Source of the DNA: Massilia arenae
GTDB taxonomy: Bacteria > Pseudomonadota > Gammaproteobacteria > Burkholderiales > Burkholderiaceae_D
Reading direction: 5' to 3'
Assembly: GCF_008014745.1 (NCBI RefSeq)
Contig: NZ_VPFD01000034.1
Coordinates: forward strand, 1 to 50,707
Length of the DNA stretch: 50,707 bases
A program made the position numbers and the translations under genes. How positions within the stretch are numbered: the first letter of the stretch is position 1; each line of letters opens with the position of its first letter. The notes beneath the pieces were generated by a model. The model worked only from the letters and a program-made list of their open reading frames with translations. It was not told where the DNA came from and searched no databases. Shown here piece by piece: positions 17,708 to 25,211 of this stretch.

Positions 17708-18914
17708 CCAGATGCCGTCCGCGGACAGCTTTTTACCGTTCGCCCTGCCCGACATCGGCGAAGAAGAAATCCGCGCGGTCGAAGCCTGCCTGCGCTCCGG
17801 GTGGGTCACCACCGGCCCCGTCACACGCCGCTTCGAAACCGCCTTTCGCGACTACCTCGGCGCCGAGGTCGAGGCGATCGCCGTCAATTCCGCCACCGCC
17901 GGCCTGCACCTGGCGCTGGAGGCGGCCGGCGTCGGGCCGGACGACGAAGTCATCGTGCCGACCCTGACCTTCACCGCCAGCGCCGAAGTCGTGCGTTACC
18001 TCGGCGCCCGGCCGGTGTTCGTCGATGCCGACCCGCACACCCTCAACCTCGACCCGGCCGCGGTGGCCGCTGCGATCACGCCGCGCACGCGCGCCATCGT
18101 CCCCGTGCACTTCGCCGGGATGGCCGCCGACATGGACGCCATCGGCCAACTCGCGCGCCGCCACGGCCTGCGCGTGATCGAGGACGCTGCCCATGCCTTC
18201 CCCACGCGCCACCGCGGCCGGCTGGTGGGCACGCTCGACAGCGACGTGACGGTGTTCAGCTTCTATGCCAACAAGACCATGACCACCGGCGAGGGCGGCA
18301 TGGTCGTCACGCGCGACCCGCGGCTGGCCGAACGGATCCGCTGCATGCGCCTGCATGGCATCAGCCGCGACGCCTTCGACCGCTACACCGCGCGCACGCC
18401 GTCCTGGTATTACGAGGTGATCGCCGCCGGCTTCAAGTACAACCTGACCGATATCGCGTCCGCGATCGGCATCGAGCAGCTGCGCAAGATCGACCGCTTC
18501 CAGGGGCGCCGCACCGAGCTGGCCGCGCGCTACGACGCGGCGCTGGCCGGCCTGCCCCTGGTCCTGCCGGCCCGCCCGGCGCCGGATTCCGGCTCGACCC
18601 ACGCCTGGCACCTGTACGTGGTACGCCTGGAGCGCGCGGCGCCCAGCGTGGACGGCGCGGACGGCGCCGGCATGGCGCACGGTGGCCGCGACGCGCTGAT
18701 CGCCAGGCTGGCCGAACGCGGCATCGGCACCAGCGTGCACTTCATCCCGCTGCACCGCCAGCCCTACTGGCGCGACAGCTATGGCCTGCGCGCCGCCGAC
18801 TTCCCGATCGCCGAGGCCGCCTTCGGGGCGATGCTGACCCTGCCGCTATACACCCGCATGGGCGACGCCGACCAGGAGCGGGTAATCGCGGCGCTGCACG
18901 ACCTGCTGTCATGA
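17700..18914 (+). CDS. DegT/DnrJ/EryC1/StrS sugar aminotransferase (PglE-like role proposed)
   Basis: This second PLP-dependent sugar aminotransferase has 404 residues. Features are the phosphate-binding region NSATAGLHLALEAAGV (about 62), the acidic motif VIEDAAHAFPT, and the Schiff-base Lys within FSFYANKTMTTGEGGM (about K197). The NKTMTTGEGGM form is typical of enzymes acting on UDP-4-keto-6-deoxy sugars. Since the locus begins with a WbpM/PglF-type dehydratase and this gene is coupled to a PglC-like transferase, a C4 aminotransferase making a UDP-4-amino-6-deoxy sugar is the best guess. ATG 17700 has CAGGAG upstream. An insert of about 15 residues near 315 (DGADGAGMAHGG) looks lineage-specific. 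Confidence 0.9.
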   Translation: MPDQMPSADSFLPFALPDIGEEEIRAVEACLRSGWVTTGPVTRRFETAFRDYLGAEVEAIAVNSATAGLHLALEAAGVGPDDEVIVPTLTFTASAEVVRYLGARPVFVDADPHTLNLDPAAVAAAITPRTRAIVPVHFAGMAADMDAIGQLARRHGLRVIEDAAHAFPTRHRGRLVGTLDSDVTVFSFYANKTMTTGEGGMVVTRDPRLAERIRCMRLHGISRDAFDRYTARTPSWYYEVIAAGFKYNLTDIASAIGIEQLRKIDRFQGRRTELAARYDAALAGLPLVLPARPAPDSGSTHAWHLYVVRLERAAPSVDGADGAGMAHGGRDALIARLAERGIGTSVHFIPLHRQPYWRDSYGLRAADFPIAEAAFGAMLTLPLYTRMGDADQERVIAALHDLLS

Positions 18915-19501
18915 AGAAGCGCCTGTTCGACCTGGCGGCGTCGCTGGCGGGATTGCTGCTGCTGTCGCCCTTGCTGCTGGCGATCGCCCTGTGGATCAAA
19001 TGGGATTCACCGGGCCCGGTGCTGTACCGCCAGCAGCGCGTCGGGCGCGGCGCGATCCTTTTTACGATCTATAAATTCCGCACCATGCACCAGAGACGCG
19101 ACGGCGGTCCGGAACTCACGGTCGGCGCCGACCCGCGCATCACCCACGCCGGCGCCGTGCTGCGGCGCTACAAGCTGGACGAGCTGCCGCAGCTGTTCAA
19201 CGTCGTCAACGGAAGCATGAGCCTGGTGGGACCGCGGCCCGAAGTGCCGCGCTACGTGGCCCACTACCCCGAACCGCTGCGCCGCATCGTGCTGTCGGTC
19301 GCGCCCGGCATTACCGACTGGGCCTCGATCCTCTACAAGGACGAGAACGCGGTGCTGGCGCGCGCGGGCGACCCGGAACGCGCCTATATCGACACCGTGC
19401 TGCCGGCCAAGCTGCATTACTGCGTGCGCTACGTGCGCGAACGGACCTTCTGGATCGACGTGAAGATCATCCTGCGCACTCTGGCCGCGATCGTTCGCTA
19501 A
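18911..19501 (+). CDS. Initiating phosphoglycosyl transferase (PglC-like, monotopic)
   Basis: The 196-residue enzyme has one N-terminal hydrophobic hairpin (about 10-30, LAGLLLLSPLLLAIALWIK) and the minimal catalytic domain of bacterial sugar transferases. Diagnostic elements are YKFRTM (about 54), KLDELPQLFNV with the Asp-Glu dyad at D90-E91, and MSLVGPRPE. It would transfer a sugar-1-phosphate from a UDP-sugar to undecaprenyl phosphate, starting repeat-unit synthesis on the inner membrane. The short form without extra transmembrane helices matches PglC/WecA-independent starters rather than WbaP. The ATG overlaps the aminotransferase stop (ATGA), suggesting that the aminotransferase product, or its acetylated form, is the donor. 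Confidence 0.92.
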   Translation: MKKRLFDLAASLAGLLLLSPLLLAIALWIKWDSPGPVLYRQQRVGRGAILFTIYKFRTMHQRRDGGPELTVGADPRITHAGAVLRRYKLDELPQLFNVVNGSMSLVGPRPEVPRYVAHYPEPLRRIVLSVAPGITDWASILYKDENAVLARAGDPERAYIDTVLPAKLHYCVRYVRERTFWIDVKIILRTLAAIVR

Positions 19502-19524
19502 TTACTCACGTGGAAGAGCGGGCG

Positions 19525-20118
19525 ATGCTGCGCGTGCTGCACCTGGGCGACCTCGATGTCGCGCTGCCGCTGGGAGCGGCGCTAGCGGCCTGGCTGCTGG
19601 CCGCCGGGGCATGGCGCACGGCGCTGCGCTGGGGTGCGTGTTTCGGCGCGGCCGTGGTACTGGTCGGCGGCAGCAAGATTGCGCACCTTGGCTGGGGCAC
19701 CGATTTCTCCCTGCTCGAGTTCAAGGCGATCAGCGGCCACGCGACGCTGGTCAGCGCGCTCTATCCGTTCGCGGCCTGGGTGCTGCTGTTGCGCCGGGGC
19801 CAGGCCACGGCGCGGGTGGGCCTGGCGCTTGGCCTGCTGCTGGGCCTGGCCGTCGCGGCGCTGCTGGTCGCGACGGGCGAGCATACGACCGCCGAGGCGT
19901 CCACCGGCTGGCTGCTGGGCGCCGCCGCCAGCCTGCTCGGCGCCGCCAGGTCGGGCGACCTGGAGCGGACTCGGCTGCTGCCGGCGATCTGGTGGTCGCT
20001 GCCGGTACTCGCCGTCGGCGCCTGGCTGATGGAATTCGCGCACGTCGGCTACTGGATGATCCTGGTGGCGCTGGCGCTGTCGGGCAACAGCCATCCCTAT
20101 CCCTGGGATGCCTGCTAA
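19525..20118 (+). CDS. PAP2-like membrane phosphatase (putative)
   Basis: The small protein of about 197 residues has five to six predicted transmembrane helices. It shows a weak PAP2 phosphatase pattern: SGHATLVSALYP fits the PSGH motif, and GEHTTAEASTGWLLGA could hold the distal His of the third motif. It may dephosphorylate undecaprenyl diphosphate or another isoprenoid phosphate to recycle the carrier. The first PAP2 motif (K-x6-RP) is not obvious, so activity is uncertain. GTG 19510 would give five more residues; ATG 19525 has GAAGAG a few bases upstream and is preferred. It lies between the starter transferase and the acyltransferase in the same direction. Confidence 0.72.
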   Translation: MLRVLHLGDLDVALPLGAALAAWLLAAGAWRTALRWGACFGAAVVLVGGSKIAHLGWGTDFSLLEFKAISGHATLVSALYPFAAWVLLLRRGQATARVGLALGLLLGLAVAALLVATGEHTTAEASTGWLLGAAASLLGAARSGDLERTRLLPAIWWSLPVLAVGAWLMEFAHVGYWMILVALALSGNSHPYPWDAC

Positions 20119-20140
20119 CACTGCAGAAAGGAGCTTCACC

Positions 20141-21340
20141 ATGCCGTCCCTCTCGCTTCCCACGATCCGCTGTCGAACCCAATCCAATCTGCACGACCAT
20201 CCGCTGCAATCGCTGGCGCTCTCGCTGCTGCGCGGCGTTGCCGCGCTCGAGGTCGCGGCCGGCCACCTGCGCTCCGAGATCTATCCCGGCCTGCGCTCGC
20301 TGCAAGACCCGACGCTGGCCTACCAGGTGTTCGCCTTCGTGACCGGTTTCGCCCACCAGGCGGTGGTGGTGTTCTTCCTGATCAGCGGCTGGCTGGTCGG
20401 CGGCAGCCTGTTGAACCGCCTGCACCAGCCGCGCGCCCTCGCCAATTACGCAATCGACCGCGTCACCCGGCTGTGGACCGTCCTGCTGCCGACCCTGGTG
20501 CTGATCCTGCTGGTCGGTCTTGTCATCGGCGTGGCCCAGCCCGGGGCGGTCGACCTGTCGCCGTCCAATCACTACTCGGCCGCGAGCTTCGTCGGCAACC
20601 TGCTCGGCCTGCAGACCTTCCTCGTCCCGAATTTTGGCGGCAACTACGCCTTGTGGAGCCTGACCTACGAGACCTGGTACTACGTGCAGTTCCCGCTGCT
20701 GGCCCTGGTATTGTTCGGCCATGGCCGCTTCAAGCGCCTCGCCTGCGCGGCCGCCTTCGTGCTGCTGGTGATCGTGCTGCCCAAGATGATCTCGATGTAC
20801 TTCATGCTGTGGCTGCTCGGGGCGGCATTCTCGCGCATCGAGCTGCATTGCGGAAACGGCTTGCGCCTGGTCCTAGGCCTGTTGACGATGGGCTTGTTCA
20901 GCTATTACCGGCTGACCGGCAGCAATAACGAACTGGTGCCGGAATCCTTCGTGCAAGACATGGTCTGCAGCGTCCCCCTGTTGCTGTTACTGTCCTCGCT
21001 GCATCAGCCGGTCGATCCCTTCGCCCCACGCTTCCTGCGCATCAACCGTATCGCCACCTTCTTCTCGGAGTTCTCGTTCACCTTGTACGTCACTCACCTG
21101 CCACTGATCTTCCTGGCGATCCACATCGGCGGCAAGACCTTCGGACGCGAACAGCTCGATCCCTTCGTGACGCCGGACTACCTTTGGTACGGCGCGCTAC
21201 TGCTTTGCCTGGTCGGCTTCGCCTATGTGTTCTACCTGGCGTTCGAGCGCAATACCTTCCGCATCCGCCGGGCGATGAAGGACTGGCTGCTCGCGCCACG
21301 CAGCAACCGTCCCACCGTGTCGGTCCTGTCGCCTGATTGA
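20141..21340 (+). CDS. AT3-family membrane acyltransferase (OafA-like)
   Basis: The 399-residue integral membrane acyltransferase has about ten helices. Family landmarks are a His near the first helix (AAGHLRSEIYPG), VVVFFLISGWLVGGSLLNR, the R-x-x-R-L segment YAIDRVTRLWTVLLP, and FSFTLYVTHLPLIF near the end. AT3 proteins add acetyl, succinyl or other acyl groups to surface glycans from cytoplasmic acyl-CoA, so it probably decorates the exopolysaccharide. ATG 20141 has a strong AAAGGAG upstream; a longer in-frame start would overlap the preceding gene by 11 bases. This is the last plus-strand gene of the locus and converges on wzc. Confidence 0.9.
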   Translation: MPSLSLPTIRCRTQSNLHDHPLQSLALSLLRGVAALEVAAGHLRSEIYPGLRSLQDPTLAYQVFAFVTGFAHQAVVVFFLISGWLVGGSLLNRLHQPRALANYAIDRVTRLWTVLLPTLVLILLVGLVIGVAQPGAVDLSPSNHYSAASFVGNLLGLQTFLVPNFGGNYALWSLTYETWYYVQFPLLALVLFGHGRFKRLACAAAFVLLVIVLPKMISMYFMLWLLGAAFSRIELHCGNGLRLVLGLLTMGLFSYYRLTGSNNELVPESFVQDMVCSVPLLLLLSSLHQPVDPFAPRFLRINRIATFFSEFSFTLYVTHLPLIFLAIHIGGKTFGREQLDPFVTPDYLWYGALLLCLVGFAYVFYLAFERNTFRIRRAMKDWLLAPRSNRPTVSVLSPD

Positions 21341-21479
21341 GTCGGAGGATGCCGGTCGGCGGGTGCGCAGGCCGGTGCACTCGCTGGCCGGGGTATTCAC
21401 CGCCGGCGTCATCGCTGCCCGGCATGCCGTGTGATGGAATGAACGCTTCGCCTTTGCTGCAGTTGGTCAGGTGCTGTGG

Positions 21480-21500
21480 CAGGCCCTGCGGCGGGGCCTG
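21480..21500. other. Hairpin between convergent genes
   Basis: A perfect 7-bp stem, caggccc at 21480-21486 and gggcctg at 21494-21500, encloses a 7-base loop. It lies between the converging acyltransferase and wzc genes. Neither strand has a following T-run, so it is not a canonical intrinsic terminator, although it may aid bidirectional termination. Confidence 0.5.
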
Positions 21501-21504
21501 AACG

Positions 21505-21569
21505 CAGACACAGACACAGACACCGACACATACGCAAGCACAAGCACAAGCACAAGCACCGGCGCAGGC
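21505..21569. repeat. Short-period tandem repeat (6-mer units)
   Basis: A low-complexity stretch of about 65 bases has two consecutive 6-mer arrays: acagac-type units at 21505-21530 and cacaag-type units at 21535-21566. It sits in the 264-base intergenic space between the converging acyltransferase and wzc genes and is outside any supported gene. Similar simple repeats can vary in copy number. Confidence 0.75.
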
Positions 21570-21604
21570 AAATCATGGCGGCCGGGACGCCGGCCACCGG
21601 TCCC

Positions 21605-23878
21605 TCAGGCCGCGTACCCCAGCTGCGCCGTCCCGTACTGCGAGCGGTGTTCGCCCAGACGCAGCGCCATGTCGTTGAACAGCACCCCGCGCGGCGAGAT
21701 GCCGGCGTGATTGAGGCGCTTGATCGACTCGTTGATGTGGTTCTCGGTCGTCACGCCCGATCGGGCCACGATGAACACGGCGCCGGCATGGGCGCCGATG
21801 ATGAGCGCATCGGCCACCGCCAGCAATGGTGGCGGGTCGAGCAGTACCAGGTCGTAGCGTCCACTGACCAGCTCGAGCAGATTACCGAGGTTCAGCTGCA
21901 GCAGGAATTCTGAGCGGTTGTTCGGCAACTCTCCGGTCGGAATAAAATCCAGGTTATCCAACACGCTCCGGTGGATGACCTCGTCGACCGGCATGGCGCC
22001 CGCCATGGCCCGCGACAGGCCGCGCGAGCGATCGACGCCGAAGTAACGGTGCAGGTGCCCGTTGCGCAGGTCGGCGTCGATCAGCAGTACGCGCATGCCG
22101 CTGGCCGCCATCACCGCCGCGAAATTGGCGGTCACGAAGGATTTTCCCAGCCCGCGCGTGGGTCCGGCGATCATGACCACATTGTTCTTGAAGTGCGGCA
22201 TGGAAAAGCGCAGCGCGGCGCGGAAGCTGCGCAGGCTTTCGACGGCGGGGTCCTCTGGCAGGATCTGGGCCAGCAGCGGCAATCCGCCGTCCGGCTTGAC
22301 CTTGCGCATGAGCTTGTCCTCGTTGCCGCTATGCGGAATGGAGGCATACACCACCCGCGCCCGCAATAGCCGCTCGATCTTGGCCGGATCGTCGATCCCA
22401 CCGCGCATGGTCTTGCGGGTAAAGGCGAGCAAGGTGCCGAGGAATAGCCCGGTGACGACCGCCAGCGCCACGATCAGCGGCCGGTTCGGCTTGATCGGCC
22501 GCTCGGGCTCGATCGGCGCATCGACCAGGCGCACATTGCTGACCCGGCCAACCGAGATCAGGCGCAGCTGCTGGGCCGTGTTCGACAAGGCCGTATAGAG
22601 GTCGGTATTGACCTTGATGTCGCGGGTCAGGCGCGCCTCGTCCTGTTCCATCACCGGCAAGGTGCGGATGCGGGCCGCGATCGCCTCGATCTCGGCGTCG
22701 ACCTCGCGCCGCTGGCGATTGACGGCGGCGACCACTGGATGGTCTTCGGTGAAGCGGGCCAGCAATTCGGTCTTTTTCTGCATCAATTCCATGCGGCGCG
22801 CGCGCGCGGACGCCGCCTGCGCCAGGCTCATGCGCGCCTCCTCGCGCAGATCGACCGTGCCATGGGCATTGCGGAACTGGTTATAGCGGTCTTCGGACTG
22901 CTCCAGCTGGCGCTTCAGGATCGGCAATTGCTGGTTCAGGAAAGCCAGCGACTTCTCGGCTTCCTCGGTCTTGCGCGCCAGGTTCTGGCGCATGTATTCA
23001 CGGCCGATCTCGCTCAGCAGGCTGTTGATGCGGTCGGCGTCCTGGCCCTGCATCTTGACCTCGATCACACCCGACTGCTTGCCCTGCTCCGTGATGACCA
23101 TGGAGCGCTGGATGCCCTGGATCGTGCCCAGACGCGACTTGCGCTTGATCTTGAAGCGGGCGCCAGGATTGGCGACTAGGCGGTCGACCTTGATCTCGAC
23201 CAGTCCGTCCGGTGTCTGCACCCGGTAACGCTGGCCGACGCTGGCATCGAAGGCGATGCGCTGGCCACCGCCGGAAAAGCGATAGCGGTTATTGGCGCGC
23301 GTGGTTATCACGAATTCGCGGTTGAGCCAGTTGTCGGGGACTTCGAACACCGATACCGCCGCGCGCTCGCCGCCCCATACGAAGCCGCCATAGCCGAACA
23401 GCCCGGGCTTGGACAGCGCGCCGCCGTTCTGGTTGGCGAACCACGAGCCCAGCACCGGGAAGTATTTCGGCTGCACCTCGACGTACAGCTGGAGGTTGTC
23501 GACCGCGCGCGAGACCACCATGCGCGAGCGCAGCAACTCCATCTCGGCGATCGCCGCCTTCTTGGTCTCGAACAGCGACGAGGCCTCGCTCAGGATGTTC
23601 TTCGAGGCGTTCGGACTTTCTTCCTCGACGTGGATCATGAGGTTCGCTTCGTAGACCGGGTTGGCCACCAGCGCATACAGGACGGCGACGATCGTGATGA
23701 TCGCCGTGATGCTGCCGATCAGCCAGCGGCTGTCGTACAGGGTGTTGAGATAGCCCTTCAGGTCGACCGTGGATTCTTCGGGCAAGGGTTCGGGCGGGCG
23801 TGGGTCGAACGGCACCGACAGCACCGGCGGGCTGTGCGAGACTTGTTTGAGCGAATGCGCCTCGTGCGGGCTGGTCAT
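21605..23878 (-). CDS. wzc: Wzc/GumC-like polysaccharide copolymerase with tyrosine-kinase domain
   Basis: The 757-residue inner-membrane protein controls chain length and export. Order of parts: Pro-rich cytoplasmic N-terminus; Wzz domain with the first membrane helix about 53-73; a long periplasmic coiled-coil region (about 280-420); a second helix about 465-485 after the PIEPERPIKPNRP motif; and a cytoplasmic BY-kinase domain. The kinase shows Walker A GPTRGLGKSF (K579), Walker A' LLIDADLR and Walker B LVLLDPPP. The C-terminal tail holds only two tyrosines (SQYGTAQLGYAA), unlike the Tyr-rich cluster of E. coli Wzc. A GAGGAG ribosome site precedes the ATG. wza lies 33 bases upstream in the same direction. 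Confidence 0.92.
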   Translation of the reverse strand: MTSPHEAHSLKQVSHSPPVLSVPFDPRPPEPLPEESTVDLKGYLNTLYDSRWLIGSITAIITIVAVLYALVANPVYEANLMIHVEEESPNASKNILSEASSLFETKKAAIAEMELLRSRMVVSRAVDNLQLYVEVQPKYFPVLGSWFANQNGGALSKPGLFGYGGFVWGGERAAVSVFEVPDNWLNREFVITTRANNRYRFSGGGQRIAFDASVGQRYRVQTPDGLVEIKVDRLVANPGARFKIKRKSRLGTIQGIQRSMVITEQGKQSGVIEVKMQGQDADRINSLLSEIGREYMRQNLARKTEEAEKSLAFLNQQLPILKRQLEQSEDRYNQFRNAHGTVDLREEARMSLAQAASARARRMELMQKKTELLARFTEDHPVVAAVNRQRREVDAEIEAIAARIRTLPVMEQDEARLTRDIKVNTDLYTALSNTAQQLRLISVGRVSNVRLVDAPIEPERPIKPNRPLIVALAVVTGLFLGTLLAFTRKTMRGGIDDPAKIERLLRARVVYASIPHSGNEDKLMRKVKPDGGLPLLAQILPEDPAVESLRSFRAALRFSMPHFKNNVVMIAGPTRGLGKSFVTANFAAVMAASGMRVLLIDADLRNGHLHRYFGVDRSRGLSRAMAGAMPVDEVIHRSVLDNLDFIPTGELPNNRSEFLLQLNLGNLLELVSGRYDLVLLDPPPLLAVADALIIGAHAGAVFIVARSGVTTENHINESIKRLNHAGISPRGVLFNDMALRLGEHRSQYGTAQLGYAA

Positions 23879-23911
23879 GGCGGTACTCCTCGGGACAGCA
23901 TCGGCAGTTGC

Positions 23912-25099
23912 TCAGGGACGATTCGTGACGCCAACGGCATTCGTCAGCGCGCCCGGGAACAGCAGGCTCAGGTGGCGGTTCCAGTTCGCCAGCGGCGAGG
24001 CCGCGACGTACACGACGTCCTTGGGCCGCAGCTCGAAGGTCTCTGCCATCGCCAGCGCGCCGGAGTCGCGCGCGTCGAGCCGGAACACGCGGGTGCGGTC
24101 CGGCGCCTTGCGCACCACGTACACCTGGCGCGCGTCGCCGCTCAGGGGACTGATGCCGCCCGTCTCGCCCAAGGCTTCGTTGAGCGTGAGCCGGCCGTTG
24201 TGCATGGTGAGTGCCTTCGGCGAGATCACCTCGCCCGAGACGAACACCTTGCTCTCGTCGCGCGAATGCACGCGCACGACGTCGCCATGCGCCAGCAGGA
24301 TGGTGCCCGGATTGACGCCCTTCTGCACCAGCTCGCGCAGATTGACGTGGTAGCGCTCGTCACCGCGTTCGATCACGATGCGGCTCTGGTCGGCGCCCGG
24401 CTGCATGCCGCCGGCGCGGTTCAGCGCCTCGACCAGCGTCATCGGGATGTCGTCGATCGCCTGCAGGCCGGGCGTGCGCACCTCGCCATCGACGTAGACG
24501 CGGCGGCTGCGGTAGGCCTGCACGCGCAAGGTAACGTTCGGGTTGGCGATGTAGCGGGCGAGCTTGCCGGTGAGCAGGGCGCGCGCTTCTTCCTCGGTCT
24601 TGCCGTCGAGGCTGAGCAGGCCGATCAGGGGGAACTGGATACGGCCCTGGTGGTCGACCGCGAAACCCGGCGGCGTGGCGTTCGGCTGGACGACGCCGCT
24701 GTCGGCGGCCGATGTCGCCATGGTCATGCCGCCGGCGGCCAGCTCCGGATGGTCCCAGACCACGATCGACAGGATGTCGCCGCGCCCGATCGTGTACGGC
24801 GGCGGCGGGGACACGAACAGGGGCGACAGGTCTTGCCGGGCGACGCTGGCCTGCGCCGCGCGCTCTGTCTCGATCAGGGTTTCGGTAATCAGCTCGGTGG
24901 TGGGCGCCGAGGCAGCGCCGGGACCGTCCGAACGCGCCGCTTCGCGAAAGCCGATGCCGGTCGCGCAGGCCGACAGGGCGAGGCACAGCGCGAGCGTCAG
25001 GGCGATGGTGAACGACGACACCGGCGCGCGAAGCGACAGCGACCGACACGGCGAAGCCCACGGCAAATCCCTTATTGCAACTGAACGAAACCAAGCCAT
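23912..25099 (-). CDS. wza: Wza-like outer-membrane polysaccharide export lipoprotein
   Basis: The 395-residue lipoprotein has a hydrophobic signal (about 28-44) and a lipobox ending LSAC, giving lipid-modified C45. An unusually long N-terminal arm of 27 polar residues precedes the signal core, so a later start is possible although no better one is obvious. A Poly_export domain (YTIGRGDILSIVVWDHPEL, about 101) and SLBB-type domains (RRVYVDGEVRTPG and SKVFVSGEVISPK) follow. The C-terminus contains ASPLANWNRHLSLLFPG, the typical amphipathic barrel helix. It would form the outer-membrane exit pore working with Wzc. Confidence 0.92.
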   Translation of the reverse strand: MAWFRSVAIRDLPWASPCRSLSLRAPVSSFTIALTLALCLALSACATGIGFREAARSDGPGAASAPTTELITETLIETERAAQASVARQDLSPLFVSPPPPYTIGRGDILSIVVWDHPELAAGGMTMATSAADSGVVQPNATPPGFAVDHQGRIQFPLIGLLSLDGKTEEEARALLTGKLARYIANPNVTLRVQAYRSRRVYVDGEVRTPGLQAIDDIPMTLVEALNRAGGMQPGADQSRIVIERGDERYHVNLRELVQKGVNPGTILLAHGDVVRVHSRDESKVFVSGEVISPKALTMHNGRLTLNEALGETGGISPLSGDARQVYVVRKAPDRTRVFRLDARDSGALAMAETFELRPKDVVYVAASPLANWNRHLSLLFPGALTNAVGVTNRP

Positions 25100-25211
25100 G
25101 ATTGTTGCCTATCAAAAATAGTCGCAGTAGATGAACGATTCAGTTCAGGGTACGGCGTCCATCGGGCTTGGCTTTGCAGCGCATCAAATGGCGAACGGCG
25201 GCGTCAGGTCC

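Noticed and set aside
14864..17824. 986-codon minus-strand open frame across four polysaccharide genes
   Set aside because: It crosses gene boundaries of a coherent plus-strand operon and encodes low-complexity His/Arg/Ala sequence.
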